Below are positions 34,470-46,690 of a stretch of 64,000 nt of DNA, in pieces. The number at the start of each line of letters is the position of its first letter. The first letter of the stretch is position 1. The stretch comes from Irpex lacteus (lineage: Eukaryota > Basidiomycota > Agaricomycetes > Polyporales > Irpicaceae): contig MQVO02000018.1 in NCBI GenBank assembly GCA_001986395.2, positions 649,984 to 713,983 on the forward strand, given 5' to 3'. Position numbers and translations under genes: made by a program. The notes beneath the pieces were generated by a model. That model was not told the DNA's origin. It saw nothing but the letters and a program-made list of their open reading frames with translations, and searched no databases.

Positions 34470-35523
34470 ATGTCTGCCAATATCTCAAGCACTTCAAGCA
34501 GTGTCTCCAAGCAGATGTTGTCAGAAAATGTAGACGTGGACGAAGTAGATAGATATCGGGCCATGTGCGGTACGAACTTTTAATTCGGCTCATTACAGGG
34601 AGTCGACTTGAAGTTATACGGAGCTGATGCATGCTTTATCCTCTTAGACTACGTACACACACGGGTCATACCCGAGCTCACTGAGGAGGGCGTGTTTCAA
34701 GCAGTGCCCCTCGAGCTTCTGGCCCATACAGTTCGGGCTACGCTTAAGCCCACGATTTTAGTAGAAGAAATTCCTCTCCTGCTAACTTCCCTCGGACATA
34801 TCGAGCACGTTAGACTCATAGTCATGAAGAAGCTAAAAAAGATGTCGCAGCTAAATCAGAGGATTCGTGTGGCCAGAAGTAAAGCTCGAGCGGACAGCGC
34901 ACTCAGCGATGTTGAGCACAACAGGGTCGAGGATATCCCACTCACCAGAAAAGAAGAGATCTATGTGGAGGAAGCATTCGCCAGAGGTCCAGAACTGCGA
35001 GCAGCGTACCGAAAGTCCGTGGCCGAATTCTCCCTAATGGTAAATTTTATGCTCTACGCAAGTGGAAGCCTGGCTGATGGAACCCGCAGCATGCCTGGGA
35101 GACATGGTGCTCTCCAAATCACGCAGAGTTAGGCACTCTGTTAAAGATGTACTTCCCTTTGGAGAGTTTATGGGGGACAGACGTCGTAGAGCTCGAAAGG
35201 CACCACCTGTTCCATGAAGGCTTGGACGATGATGAACGAAACGCGTTGTTAGAGGCGGCAAGCACTTTACTTACGCTATTTTCCAAGTACGAAAAGGAGA
35301 AGAGGAAGAAGTGGGTATCAGTCTGCGTCTTGTCTCGTCGAGGTATACTGAATCTTCGAATAGGCTGGCACCTAAACCCCTAACAAATGCTTTTAGAGAG
35401 ATATACGCCCTCGATATCGACTCTGACGATTTGGCTGCGAGCACTATATGGTATGTGAACGAGGTTGAAGAGGACGTTGCTCGTATCAGATCAATGCTTG
35501 AAGACGAAGATTATTTAGCATAG
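34470..35523 (+). CDS. Hypothetical protein, BTB-like helical features not certain
   Basis: Four exons are read: MSANISSTSSSVSKQMLSEN to YRAMC; then VDLKLYGADACFILLDYVHT to AEFSLM; then HAWETWCSPNHAELGTLLKM to KEKRKK; then LAPKPLTNAFREIYALDIDS, ending SMLEDEDYLA. Junctions: the first intron's AG at 34601-34602 places VDLKLY in frame; the second is ATG/GTAAAT to CGCAG/CATGCC; the third is GTGGGT to GAATAG. The product is about 310 residues, acidic, with no membrane segment. The second exon has alternating hydrophobic residues suggesting an alpha-helical domain. I do not recognise the family. It is probably a basidiomycete-specific protein. Confidence 0.65.
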
Positions 35524-35786
35524 ATTAGTTAGTATACTTAAGCATCTCATGTTCTCCTCCGCGTTCCTATTTTGGTAGTTGTACTATTATTGCTGTGACG
35601 TGTCTGATATTTCATCAGTCTCATGGGATCTTCGGTATGAACATCGCGGCTCACCGGGCGCTTCAGGCGTTGAATACACTGTCATTGCTCCTTTCAGTAA
35701 TTACACCTGTTTTGACGACGGACGTCTACCACACCTCGTATAGATTCATTCTACTCTCTTCTCGCCGACCATTCTGTAACTCAAAG

Positions 35787-36794
35787 ATGGGAAAGCTTAA
35801 CATTGCGCATCACAAATCCTACCATCCATACCGGCGGGACAATATAGAACGAGTACGACGAGATGAAGAGGAGGCTCGTTTGAAGGAGGCGGCACAAGAA
35901 GGAAAGATGGCTCTAGCAGTGAGTAAGCATGGATTTATGGATGTGAAGTCTACATCCCACTGAACTGCGGGATAGGACTCAGAGGCTAGGATAGAATTAC
36001 TACGGCAAAGAGCAGGGCTGCCCAACACAAGCTCTTCACGGAGGAGAGCGGACGACGAGGAAGAACGACCCCAGGCTGGGCCGTCGTCCTTGACATCCGG
36101 TGGGCACATCAACCTGTTTGAAGATCTAGAACGGGTAAGTTTCCATATACCCGTGTCGCAGTCCATGGACTATATATCAATACCAAACACCACAGCAATC
36201 ACTACCAGTGGCGATACGCACTTCCTCGAAAACAGCTGCTCCAACTACAACAGAGCAGGGTATCCCTCTTGCGCCAACGGAGAAAGATCGAAAGCCCTGG
36301 TACTCAGAAAAAGAGCATGGTCTTCCGAAAGAGCTTGAGGGCGATAAGCGGTGTGTTACCTCCCAGATCATGACTCAAACTACTGATCTAATGATGAGCT
36401 CAGAAATCGCGAGTTGGCCCGAAAGTCCGCAAACGACCCGTTGACGAGCATAAACAGGCAGCTAGCTCAAAGGTCGCCGGCAGACTCGCTAAGCTCTTCA
36501 AGTCGGTCACGATCAAACGGGCGTCGTCAGTCACCTCAGCGCAGCACTAGTAACCAACAGCCTGCGGTGGCTGAACGCCTGAATCGCGAGTCTTCCGAAC
36601 GACAACGAGCACTGGAGCTTATCAGACGGAAGAAGAGAGAGATGGAGGGAAGTGCGACGCCTAGTACGGTGCGCAGCGGAATGTCCGGTGGGTACGGAGA
36701 TGTGTTCAACCGTAGAGAGGTGGAGGAAGCACACCGGTATCGGAAGATTGATTCGAGGAACAATTATGACGAGAGACGAGACAGAAGGAGGTAA
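35787..36794 (+). CDS. LENG1-like CIR N-terminal domain protein
   Basis: Small, highly charged, probably nuclear protein. The first about 40 residues (MGKLNIAHHKSYHPYRRDNI then ERVRRDEEEARLKE) match the CIR-N domain found in LENG1 and splicing-associated factors, which mediates protein contacts. After the domain come LLRQRAGLPN, GGHINLFEDLER and KDRKPWYSEKEHG, which parallel short conserved blocks of LENG1. The C-terminal half is Arg/Ser-rich and low-complexity, ending DERRDRRR. Four exons have standard junctions (GCA/GTGAGT, CGG/GTAAGT, CG/GTGTGT). A link to RNA processing is inferred from the family. Confidence 0.85.
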
Positions 36795-38566
36795 CACTGT
36801 GTCAGGTGAGTCGTGTTTGCATTCTTAGGTCGAATATTGTTTTCAATGTGTATTGCGCGGGAGACTTGGATCTCCTGTCGCATCCATAATCTACACTTCG
36901 GCGAGTATTGATGTCATTAATTGCTGTATTAGGAAGTTGGTCAGGCTCGATAAACTCGGTTTGATTGTTGTGAGTGTTATCGCTCAGACAGAAATTGGGG
37001 TGGAAGTGTTGAATATGTTCCTGACCGTCTCCGAGTAGGTCCGAGTCGATGCCATGATAATCTCACCTGACCCGCATGCGCTATTGCAACTAGTCAGTAC
37101 GGCGGAGTGCCCGAGTTATTCATCGCAATCAGCTATTGTCATTCTAGGCAAACACGTTCACTACCTGCGTAGCTATCACTTCTGATAGGTCAACTTTCGA
37201 TTCTTCTAGCATGCAATGCCACAAGCTGTGGCATCGATTAATCATGCAGACAGTCTGAATTCCAGCTAATGCGGTCACGAACCATGCCAGCGCAGAGCTT
37301 ACTTGACATATCCGCAGGTGCGGCCATGCGCCTGTAAGTCTCATTTGAACAGTGATCAAAGAGGCTAGGGAAAATAGACAATGGTCGTTCAGGCACTCCC
37401 GCCAAGGATGTTCAGGTACGTTTTCCGCGAAACTCCCTGATATTGGGCGCAATTCGTGTAACCACGCTGTTCAAGCTCTTCCCAGGGGACTCCGAGGAAA
37501 TATCGTCCAATGGCATTGGCAAGAGCGAGCCAAAACCGAGTAGCCACAGGGTTGCATCTCAATTGATCCATCCCATCACTTACGTAGACTGGCCAGCCAC
37601 ACTTCCACGTCGGAAAGTTTATTCGATCGTTGACATGTTACGTGACCCAAGGTCGTCATACCCTGAGAGGCGAAAAGGTACCTCCAGCTCTTGTTCAGCA
37701 CGAATCCTTCGCATGAGATCCAACCTTCGACTTGCCAATCCACAGTATCGCCATTGCCGAAGCCTATCCGACAGGTACATTCCCGCAATGGCATCTCGGG
37801 GACCCCGGCAAGAAGCTCTGGAAGCCACCAATACCACCCGTCCATTTGTACTGCTCCGCGGTGTTGTGATGAGGAGAGCGGGTTTTTCCTGCTGTTAAGT
37901 TTCGCGGCATGTCATGGTACAATTTGTATTTCGAGTGGGCCAACAAACTGATGATAGCAACACTAGCTCAGATAAGGAGGTGTTGTAAGGTGTTGTGGCG
38001 TATCTGTTCGTTGCTGGTACGTGGAAGTTTTAACAATATTCGGCCCGTGGGCTAATACTTATGCGCCCGGAGGTCTATAAAAGCAGGCGAGATTGGTGCA
38101 AAGGTGAATCATTCCCTCTATCTCTTTCATGCCCTACCAGCTCATTTGTTTGGCTGTCAGCAGCTGTGGGTCGACTACCGACTATGTCTTTGCGCGCCAC
38201 AACCCAGTGTCAGCCTATATCCTATTCACAGTCGTGTTTAGGTATGCTCCCTGAGTCGTGGCGGCCGCAAGGATCATGTCGATAGTCGTACCTCTAGCTA
38301 CTACGGCTTGTTCTAGGTATGCCGTGCTACTGGTCGACGTGTCTCACTGTCACAACAGGCTGCTTTATTTCATGCAAAACACTCAAGGCCTCACCCCAGC
38401 CCTCGATGGTTGTTGAATAGGGACAGTCAATCTGCAGGGCTGAGATTATACTTATTCTTATGAGCGTTGTTCCCGTTCGTTTTATGTTTTAGAAAATAGA
38501 CGAGCTGTTATCATTCCAATGTAAACTACGTAATAAAGTATACTACGAGCGGGCAGTTTATGCGAT
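36795..38566. other. Gene-poor stretch, 1.8 kb
   Basis: No gene could be assembled. Minus-strand frames at 37389-37571, 37576-37845 and 37144-37452 have Trp-rich, protein-like patches (for example RYFLGVPWEELEQRGYTNC), but they do not join into a recognisable protein and have no family match known to me. They may be a decayed gene or chance. Confidence 0.35.
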
Positions 38567-41287
38567 TCAGACTCGAGCGCGATCGACTACGACCCGCATG
38601 TCATCAACCACCTTCCTCGCCTGGTCTCGCTCATCGAGAGCTTGCCGCAATTGTTTTCGCAAGGCGTAAATCTCTGCGGCAGCAGCTGTCTTCTCCGTAC
38701 AATCTTGTTTGGCACTCCGTTGATCAGCCAAATCTCGTGACTGGTGCTCTTGCAATGCATTATCTGTAAACCGTAGAGTAAGCTACCCATTAAGTGGTGC
38801 AACGAAGCCGTTCTAACTGAATGACATACCATTAGAGTACACGCTGCTATCGTCATCCAAGTCGGCGTTGCCACAATCTCCCTCTGATGCCGACATTCCA
38901 GAAGTGTGACCACGGCTATCGCCGTTATAATACTCCAGAATGTCTTCCTCTTCGGCCTGACGAGCCAGTAGCGTACTAAGGACTTGTTGCCCAGGTTCGG
39001 TCTTGCCGTCCTTCGGTAAACTCAGGATCTTCCCGTTTGAATGAGTGGGATGAGCTGAGACTATAGGCAATTCTTCCCAGTCTGACGAACATGCAGAGCC
39101 CGCGGTGTCTCCAGACGTGAGGGACTCACACTCCGAACTTGGAAGGCGGTTCAGTTGTCCGGAGGGATTCTGCTTCGACTCCTCGCGTTCATCACGAACT
39201 GAGGAGACGACTTGAGAAAGACAAGACCCCTTGTGATGTTGACCGGACGCTTTCGACTTGCCATTGTTATGTTGCTCATCGAGACTGGAACGGGTCGGTT
39301 CCGGACCTTTCACAGGCATTGATGTGGCTCGGGGCCTTGACCCTTGACCGAACTTCTCGCCAGGGCCCTCATCAAGTTCATACGCAGATGCAATTCGTCC
39401 CCAGTGGTTCACAAGCCACGTCATGATCTTCTGCTCCTTGGACGTCCTGTCTCGGTCCCCGTTGACAGGCAAACCATCGCGATACTTGATACTACTGCGT
39501 TTCTTCCAGTCCCGACCGCCGAGTAAGACACCACCAAACGCCCGAGCGATATCGTGAAGAGCGACACCACTGGACGTTTGATCTCCTTCCTTATCGCTAT
39601 CTCCGTCCAGGCGTAGCACTGCACGTATGAAGGTCATGAGGTAGACCAGCAAGGAGAACTGTCGCCGAGATAGGAGTAATAAGAGGTGTCTTGCAACTCT
39701 GACTTGAACCCTGAATGACGGAAGGTCAAGGAACTCGCGCTCCCTTTGACGCAGACGTTCGGCGTAGTTCACATGGTCCTCTTCTTCCTCGCTCGTTTCA
39801 TGCTCGGATTCGCTTGCCTCCGGGTCATTACGAACGATGCGAGCGCGTTGGGCACGAGTAACTGACGGCGAGACGCACCAACACCAGAGCGCGTCGACGA
39901 GGGGGCGAGGAATGATGGCGTGAGGGAGAGCAGAAAGATATGTGACCAGGAGAGAATATATGCTCTGGGTTGACTCGTTGCTTAGCGATGGAGGTGGTAC
40001 TAATCGCCCGTGGGATGCATTCGCAGTGACTAGCTGATCGAACCGCGATACAAGCTCAAAAAGTTGTGTACGATCAGGTCTTGAGTTGAAGAAATTAGGC
40101 TCGTTCAATCCTGGAAATAACGTTAGTTGGAGGAAGTACCGGTCATATTCAGACTTACTCGAAATCACAAGCTCCTCTATCGCAGCTGCTACAGCTGTCG
40201 GCACCTCATGCAAGTATCCACCTATGATAACGGGAGACAGCGCAAAATCCGGTAAATCCTCCAAGTGCGTCCCAAACAGGTCTAGCAAGAACGCATCATC
40301 AACGGTCAGTCAGGGCGGTGATAACAGCGAGAGATGAGCGTGGAAATACATACGTAGATCCTTGAATCTCATTTCTCTTTCCCTCCTTCTCTTCTCACTT
40401 CTCTCCATACGTTCTGATTTCCACCGCGAGGCACCACCACCCTCGTCGTCCATCTTATCTCGGACGCAATCCATCACAGTCTCAGTCTCCTCTTCACCAT
40501 CCCACATGCTCTTTCTTCGCATGCGTGGATCCTGCATCTGCATCCGGTGGACGTAGGGCGTTACGTCATGACCTTTCTCTCGCTCCTTGGCTTCGACAAG
40601 GGCAGCGAACTCGCCCTCTTCGATGTCAATAAAGTCCGTAATGCGGAACTTTTTCGTCTCTGTTCGCAGGACTCGGGCGAGCGTGTGAAGGGCCGCGGCC
40701 TCTGACGGAAATGGGAAGGGAGGATTCTTGCGAACGTTCAGCGGGCGCACTATGCATGGCACAGACGCGCGCGTGGGGACCGAGCTCGCGAAGGAGGACT
40801 CGTACGGATTAGGCAACGCATTCGTGCTCCGAGGTGAGACAGGCCCTCCATAGCAATGCTCTTGTGCATGAGGAGCCATCTGTGGCAGAGACATGGTTGC
40901 GGGAATACCACTTTGCCTGGCTTCGGCATGATTCCAAGTAGATGTGACCGCGTTCAAGCCGGGATAGAAGGCTGGACTGGATGGAGAAGCAGGTATGAAC
41001 GTCATAGAGCCGCCATGGGCAAATGAAGCCTGCGGCGACGCGGCATATGAATACGCTGGCATCGAAGATGCACCAGGCACAGGTCCGTGCGAGTTGCGTA
41101 GAATACTCCGACGTGCATAGGCACCAGGCGATCGATCATCGACAGTGGGAGAATGAGTGATTGGGAACCGTGAGGCGCCATATGCTGAGGGCGATTTCGC
41201 ATTGGATGTTTGGAACGGGGCTGATATGTCTTGACCTCGGGGTTCTGGGGGCACTGTTGATTGATCGTGTTTCTTAAACATATGCAT
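38567..41287 (-). CDS. RhoGAP-fold protein with C-terminal coiled coil
   Basis: Probable Rho-family GTPase regulator. The N-terminal about 250 residues are Ser/Pro-rich and disordered, then RITDFIDIEEGEFAALVEAK. The RhoGAP-like domain starts LFGTHLEDLPDFALSPVIIG and continues TAVAAAIEELVISRLNEPNF, FELVSRFDQLV, YSLLVTYLSALPHAIIPRPL, RVARHLLLLLSRRQFSLLVY and LHDIARAFGGVLLG, matching the order of RhoGAP helices. The loop that normally carries the catalytic arginine (GIFRxSG) reads NEPNFFNSRPDRTQ, so the arginine finger may be absent. A Ser-rich linker and a coiled coil (EIYALRKQLRQALDERDQAR) end the protein at RVVVDRARV. Four exons: introns at GTATGT after FKDL, GTAAGT inside VIS/RLNEP and GTATGT before DNALQEHQ. 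The start at 41287 (MHMFKKHDQ) follows a probable 5' UTR intron. Confidence 0.82.
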
Positions 41288-41664
41288 GGTGAAGGCGAGT
41301 GCAACGAAATTTCTGAGTGACCAGCACGAGAGGAAATTATCTATCATTGTTGTTGGTGAGTACATACTAGACGTGAGCAGAACGACTTACTCGACGAGAG
41401 TAGTGCTCCTGGAACAAGTGGTATCAGTGAAGTTGTGAGGCAAGGAGGATGAGATCTCGCAACGGCGACTTTGGCTGGCGCGGCTGACGAAATATGGCTA
41501 TCCGCGATCCGTACCGAACTGCTTGTCGATCCTGCAGTCGGACGCGAAATGAGGCTGACACAGCCGAAAGATCGAATTCAATGTCAGCCACGGTATAGAG
41601 ATTAACCAGAGCGTTGCTGAATATTGCAACAATAGTATATGACCAGAGACTTCCGTCGTAATCT
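41288..41664. other. Intergenic, probable 5' UTR intron of RhoGAP gene
   Basis: On the minus strand GTCGAGTAAGTCG (about 41392) and GGTCACTCAG (about 41320) look like donor and acceptor of a leader intron ending shortly before the ATG at 41287. No other feature. Confidence 0.4.
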
Positions 41665-43276
41665 TCATGGGACAAGAGTACTTGTGCGCACAGACTGCCG
41701 ACTGGTAGTGCTACCACGCCGTGTGCTCTCTTCCCGTCCCAACCCAACATCCACCAAACGCTCATACAATACTGGAGGGTCTACAACGCATAAGGACCAT
41801 CATGAGTATATACAAGCCACTAACAAACATGAAAGATATCTGTGATACGCACCTTCGTTCTTCAATGTAATCGGGTCCACACTCACCCAAACCACCTCCT
41901 TCCCCCTCTTTCCCTGCGCTTGGACGTACGCATACCTCAGCTTATCACTTCCTATCACTGCCACTTGTCCCAAAGCAACCCCGTGCGGACGGTGGACGAA
42001 GTGCTCTAAGTTGGATTTACTGACGAACCCCAGTACGATTCGACGAAGCTGGGGAAGTTGGAGGGCGAGCGTTGCGATGAGGTCCCAGTCGCAGTCCCAA
42101 GGATGCCAGCACCAGCGGGCGGAAGGTACAAGATCGAAAACTACAGTTACGATGTTGGATTGAAGGAGACGCGGTGAAGGTACAGAGCCGACGCGAGCCG
42201 ACGGTGGAGGAAGGTCGGGTGGGGAGGAGAGACCGATCCCGAACATGATGTCTGGTGGATGGTAGCTCGCATCGTTGATGCCTCCGCCATCAAAGCCCAT
42301 AGCTGTATGCGATATGTCTGAGAGAATATAGCGGTCAGTCGTGCTAAATAGGTTTGCAGACTGACAGGGGCTCACCATAACCACCGTACGAAGACCACCA
42401 ACTAGTGGTGATGCTCACAGACGATGAGCCAATTCCAGAGTCATGACCAGAGACCCTTTGACAAGCCTGCACAATCTCGCTCGCGTGCATTAAGTCGTGT
42501 CTCGAGAGGACGTAATCTCTACTCGCGCTGCGAGATTGAGCAGTGTTCTCGACAACGGTGAGAGATCGTCGTGCAACAAGACCGAGAAACACCCAGTTGT
42601 CCGTACAGTCTTCAGCATGAACATTTTCAAGGTAGCTCGGTTGCTTTGTGTGTCCCCAGACTTCTTCAGAGGGAACTGACTTGTCCCATGTTAAGCGATG
42701 ACAGCGTAGCTGACGCAATGTGCGTACTTCGCTGACCAGTCGGACAAAGTCTGCGACATCTCGAAAGTGCACGTCGGATAGGTACAAGGAGTGGAATTGG
42801 GAGTAGAAGGTGGGGACCGACTTTGGGAGGCTATGGTGAATAGACCTGACAGTACGATTTGTTTTGGGGACGAAACCTGTGGCGTCGAGGCCCAGATAGA
42901 TGGTGACACGGTCGGGGATCTTGCGCCGCAAGGTAGGGGATACAAGGTGGACCCATGGAGGGTCTCCCTCACAGGGAATAAATACCAAGGCCTGAAGATG
43001 CGTAGTAAGTGGGGCCACTTTCTGGAGGGTTTGAGCCGCCTGATCCAAGAGTGCGGAGAATTGGTACAAATGCGCCTTGGTACGGAAACTGAGGGATCTG
43101 AACAGGTGTGGTCGACATTTCTCTGCCCAGAACCGACATGTCAGTGATACTGCGAAGAGATGGTGCTTTATTTTCCCTCTGGAATAGCCGTGTTCCCAGT
43201 GGTCATGGGCGAGATGCTGGAGGATGAGGGGGAACAACTCTGGGGGAAGATTGGCGGCAGAAGAATGGTCTGACAT
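41665..43276 (-). CDS. F-box-like protein
   Basis: Begins MSDHSSAANLPPELFPLILQ, an F-box (LPPELFxLILxHL), with SLTCRFWAEKCRPHLFRSL as the second half. About 480 residues follow of the irregular leucine-rich/beta type seen in agaricomycete F-box proteins (QFHSLYLSDVHFRDVADFV, LRQLRCHRLTW). Three exons: the first junction (GGTTATG/GTGAGC to CTCAG/ACATATC) gives GGYDISHTAMGF; the second (GAAG/GTGCGT to TGTAG/ACCC) gives NEGDPPVLYERL-type sequence. The protein ends SVRTSTLVP. It is presumably an SCF adaptor of unknown target. Confidence 0.85.
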
Positions 43277-43897
43277 TGCGTCTCGAGATACACCAGAGCA
43301 TGATAGTCTCCGAGAGAGAGATGGTACTAAGGACGAGATAGCCCGTTGCTGGCTTAATACCAGAAAAGATATGGTGTCACAATCTAGGCGCAGCAGTCAG
43401 TGCTCACGAGTGCAAAGTATAGGAACAAACCGCTCACCAAGCTCTCACCCATGTCAAGACTGCGGGGTCACTGTCCGTGGTCCGTGGGCAGCATTCTTAC
43501 AGAGCGAATAGCATACCACTGCTGCAGCTCCTCAGATTGCTGTCCAATTCCTACAGCCACCATTGATACTTCAGTTGGCCATCACGAGAGGTACAATGCA
43601 TTTGACTCTTTGATTGCTGCGTTCACTGCTTCCGGCGTTGATTGTCATGGTGGTGGTCGAAGCCAAAGCGCACGAACGTGCGGTCGTGCTCGACGCGCCC
43701 GGCGACTACCTCCTTGCCGTAGACGACCACCATTCTGAGCAACCTTGGGTGGTGACCTTGTTCATCTGCGAATACATCCTCTTCCTACCAGCTATACACG
43801 CGTGAAACACGAGTAAAGGAGGGTCTCAAGTGTTACCTTCGCGCCTGCAATCCTCATCCATTTGCCTGTTACGCATTGCTTGTTACACAGGACCATC
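43277..43897. other. Divergent intergenic
   Basis: Between the F-box-like gene (-) and the secreted phosphodiesterase/nuclease gene (+). Open frames at 43400-43738 have no recognisable domain. A possible leader-intron acceptor (TTACACAG) lies 7 nt before the ATG at 43898. Confidence 0.45.
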
Positions 43898-46311
43898 ATG
43901 CACTACGGCGCGCTGGTAACACTGCTCACCGGGTTTCTATCTTTGACAGATGCTACAACTATAGCAGAGATTAAAGGGAGCTCTTTCCTATCACCTCTAG
44001 CTGGAAAGGTGGTCCATGAAGTCACTGGGGTAATCACCGCAAAGGTGGGTAACGGCTTGACTTTCAGCACCGCCTAGCACTCAACACCGCTCTCGCACCT
44101 TTTCAGGATAGATACGGGTTATGGCTAGAGGACGAGCCTTCCGGAGATGAACGCGTCTCGAGTGGTTTACGCGTCTTTGGCTCAACAGTTGCGGTGCGCA
44201 ACACGAAAGTCGGGGACAAGATCAGTTTGTCTGGCACAGTGACAGAATATCGCAACGCAAACAGGCCTGACGACCTCTTCCTCACGGAGTTGATTCACCC
44301 AGCAAAGGTTGTGGTCCACTCGTCCGGCAACGAAGTGAAGCCAGTCGTCCTCGGTTACGACCGTATACCACCTACAGGGCCTTTGTCCTCGTTGGATGTC
44401 GGTCCCGAGGGATGGTTGTCCGTGCCGAGTAATGTCAGCCTGTTGAGTGCCGTCAATGCGACCTTACAGCCCTCCCGTTACGGCCTCGACTTCTGGGAGA
44501 GCTTGGAAGGTCAGCTAGTTACTGTTCCGAACCCCGTAGCATTGAACTTCCCGTCATGGATGGGGGCTGTATGGGTTCGCGGGGATTGGCCTGTGCAGGG
44601 ACTCAACAAGCGTGGTGGTTTGACAATAGTAGCTGGTATGTTCAACTCGACGGTTCCATCTGTGTTTCTCTGACATCCGTGCATAAGGTGATGATGGCGT
44701 CCCATACGCACATGCAGAGACAATCCCCCTAGGCCGACCACTGGATGGTTCCCGCAGGCCCAAGAGCGCGGTCGGAGTGACATACGAGAACATCACAGGC
44801 ATTGTCACATATCAGGTACATATACTTTGCGATTCATTCACATCGCACAGACTAATGTTCTTGAAAGTTCGGATTTTATACAATCCTTCCCCTGACCGCC
44901 CCAGCCATCACCTCCGTCCCAGACGAGGAACCTCTGCCTTCTTCAATCATTGCGCTCGGAGACCCATGTGAACTCACGATCGGTGACTACAACGTACGAC
45001 CTTATGTTCCTCCCACCTCCACGCGCAGCTCACCGTTCACGCTCCGTTATTTATAGGTAGAGAACATGTCTCCGCGCTCACGGCACATTCCGAAAGTCGC
45101 AAACCACATAGCCAACTATCTCAACGCCCCGGACATCATGTTCCTCCAAGAAATCCAGTCTGACTCGGGGTCTACTGACAACGGTGTCGTAACCGCAAAC
45201 AAGACTCTTGAGGCGCTGACAAACGCCATTGCGAGAGCCAGGCCGGGAGTGAAGTATGAATTTGTGAACATCCCGCCGAAGGATAACGAGGATGGTGGAA
45301 AGCCGGGAAGCAATATCCGAGTGGCGTATCTGTAAGTTCTTGTGTGTGTATCATCTTGCCAATATACAAGGTTTTCAACCTCCCTTGTTGTAGATGGAGA
45401 CCAGAGCGCGTTTCTTTGCTCGGAGGATCACTAACCGGGAACGCAACTCAGTCCATAGAAGTCATAAAGGACCACGATGGTCAAGTAGCGTTCAGGCAAG
45501 CGTTTCACTTGTATTTGTTCTCGAGACAGATTCTTATGACGATGACCCCAATGCTCTCAGCTTGAACCCTGGCCGTGTCGACCCCTCCAGCTCAGCTTGG
45601 GAAGACTCGCGCAAACCGTTGGCAGCAGCATGGCAAACGACCAACGGCGAACGATTCTACACAGTCAACGTCCACTTCAGCTCAAAGCGGGATAGCTCTT
45701 CGTCCCATGGGAACCCCCGCCCACCCGTGAACGGCCATAGCGAGCGAAGAACCCATCAAGTGAACGTCACCGCCGTAAGACGATTTGACTCTCTCTCAGG
45801 GCAAACCCAACTCACAATTATATTCGTAGAACTTCGTCTCAAACATCCTCACCCACTCCCCCAACGCCTCCATAATCCTCGCCGGCGACATGAACGAATA
45901 CCTCCAAACCCGCTCCGTCTTCCGCTCCCTCTCCCCTCTCCTATCCGACATCAACGAACTCTCCGGTGTCCCGCCCGTCGAGCGATACACGTACGTATAC
46001 GAACAGCACACGCAGGAGATCGACCATATCTTTGTGTCGGAGGCGATTGGGAGGAGGGGAACGGAGGTTGAGCATGTGCATGTGAATACGTGGGCGAGGT
46101 CGGTGGGGGAGAGGGCGAGTGATCATGATCCTACGGTTGCGAGGGTTAGGGTATGTGATAGTGTGCGTGCTGGTCATGGCGGTGAGTTGTTTGGACTTTT
46201 GTGCGGGTGTCGTTCATGTTGGCTGATCGGTGTGGTTAGACGTCGAGCAGGGAAGTGGTTTACGGGTTCAGCGCCCTCTCGAGCTGTAAGGCTCTGCTCT
46301 TCTCATACTAA
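43898..46311 (+). CDS. Secreted endonuclease/exonuclease/phosphatase-family enzyme
   Basis: Extracellular metal-dependent phosphodiesterase, probably a DNase of the ExeM/NucH-like type. A signal peptide starts MHYGALVTLLTGFLSLTDA. An OB-like N-terminal region follows (GVITAKDRYGLWLEDEPSG, KVGDKISLSGTVTEYRN), as in bacterial secreted nucleases. The EEP domain has LTIGDYNVENM, DIMFLQEIQSDSG, SNIRVAYL, LNPGRVDPSSSAWEDSR, FYTVNVHFSSKRD, ILAGDMNEYLQT, QEIDHIFVSEA and RASDHDPTVARV, so the Asn, Glu, Asp/Asn and Asp/His catalytic residues are visible. About ten exons. The junction before LNPGRV can use either a GT donor (GTATTT) or a GC donor (GCAAGC). The last exon is uncertain: splicing at GTATGT (about 46153) gives a stop at 46309-46311; reading through gives a stop at 46417. 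Confidence 0.87.
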
Positions 46312-46690
46312 CGATAGACTGAAGACTGGGATGCAAATTCTTGGACTATACTGTATTATATTCTCATTTGGTTGTCGGCCTTTGATGCACAAAGCCAGCT
46401 TCAACGTTTCGCACTGAATCTTGACGTTTTTGTTTCATATTTGAACTATGCCCGATACAATCATCTACGACACTCATACCCAATGGGCTCTAGCAATCCG
46501 ATTCTTGAAGGAGACAATACGTATACGATGATGAATCCAATCCAATCCTACCGCTGTGCATTAAGGTATATACAAATTAGATGTCCTCAAACCTTGGAAA
46601 TCCAATAATATCGAGCTAAACATGCTCTCCGGGGTATCAAACAAAAACAAAAACCTTCCGTTACCCGTCCTCTCAATCCCGAATCATTGA
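46312..46690. other. Intergenic between convergent genes
   Basis: 3' flanks of the nuclease gene and the bestrophin-like gene. No supported feature. Confidence 0.45.

Noticed and set aside
45480..45563. GC-AG intron in the secreted nuclease gene
   Set aside because: A normal GT donor (GTATTT) a few codons later gives an equally good frame, so a GC donor is not needed.
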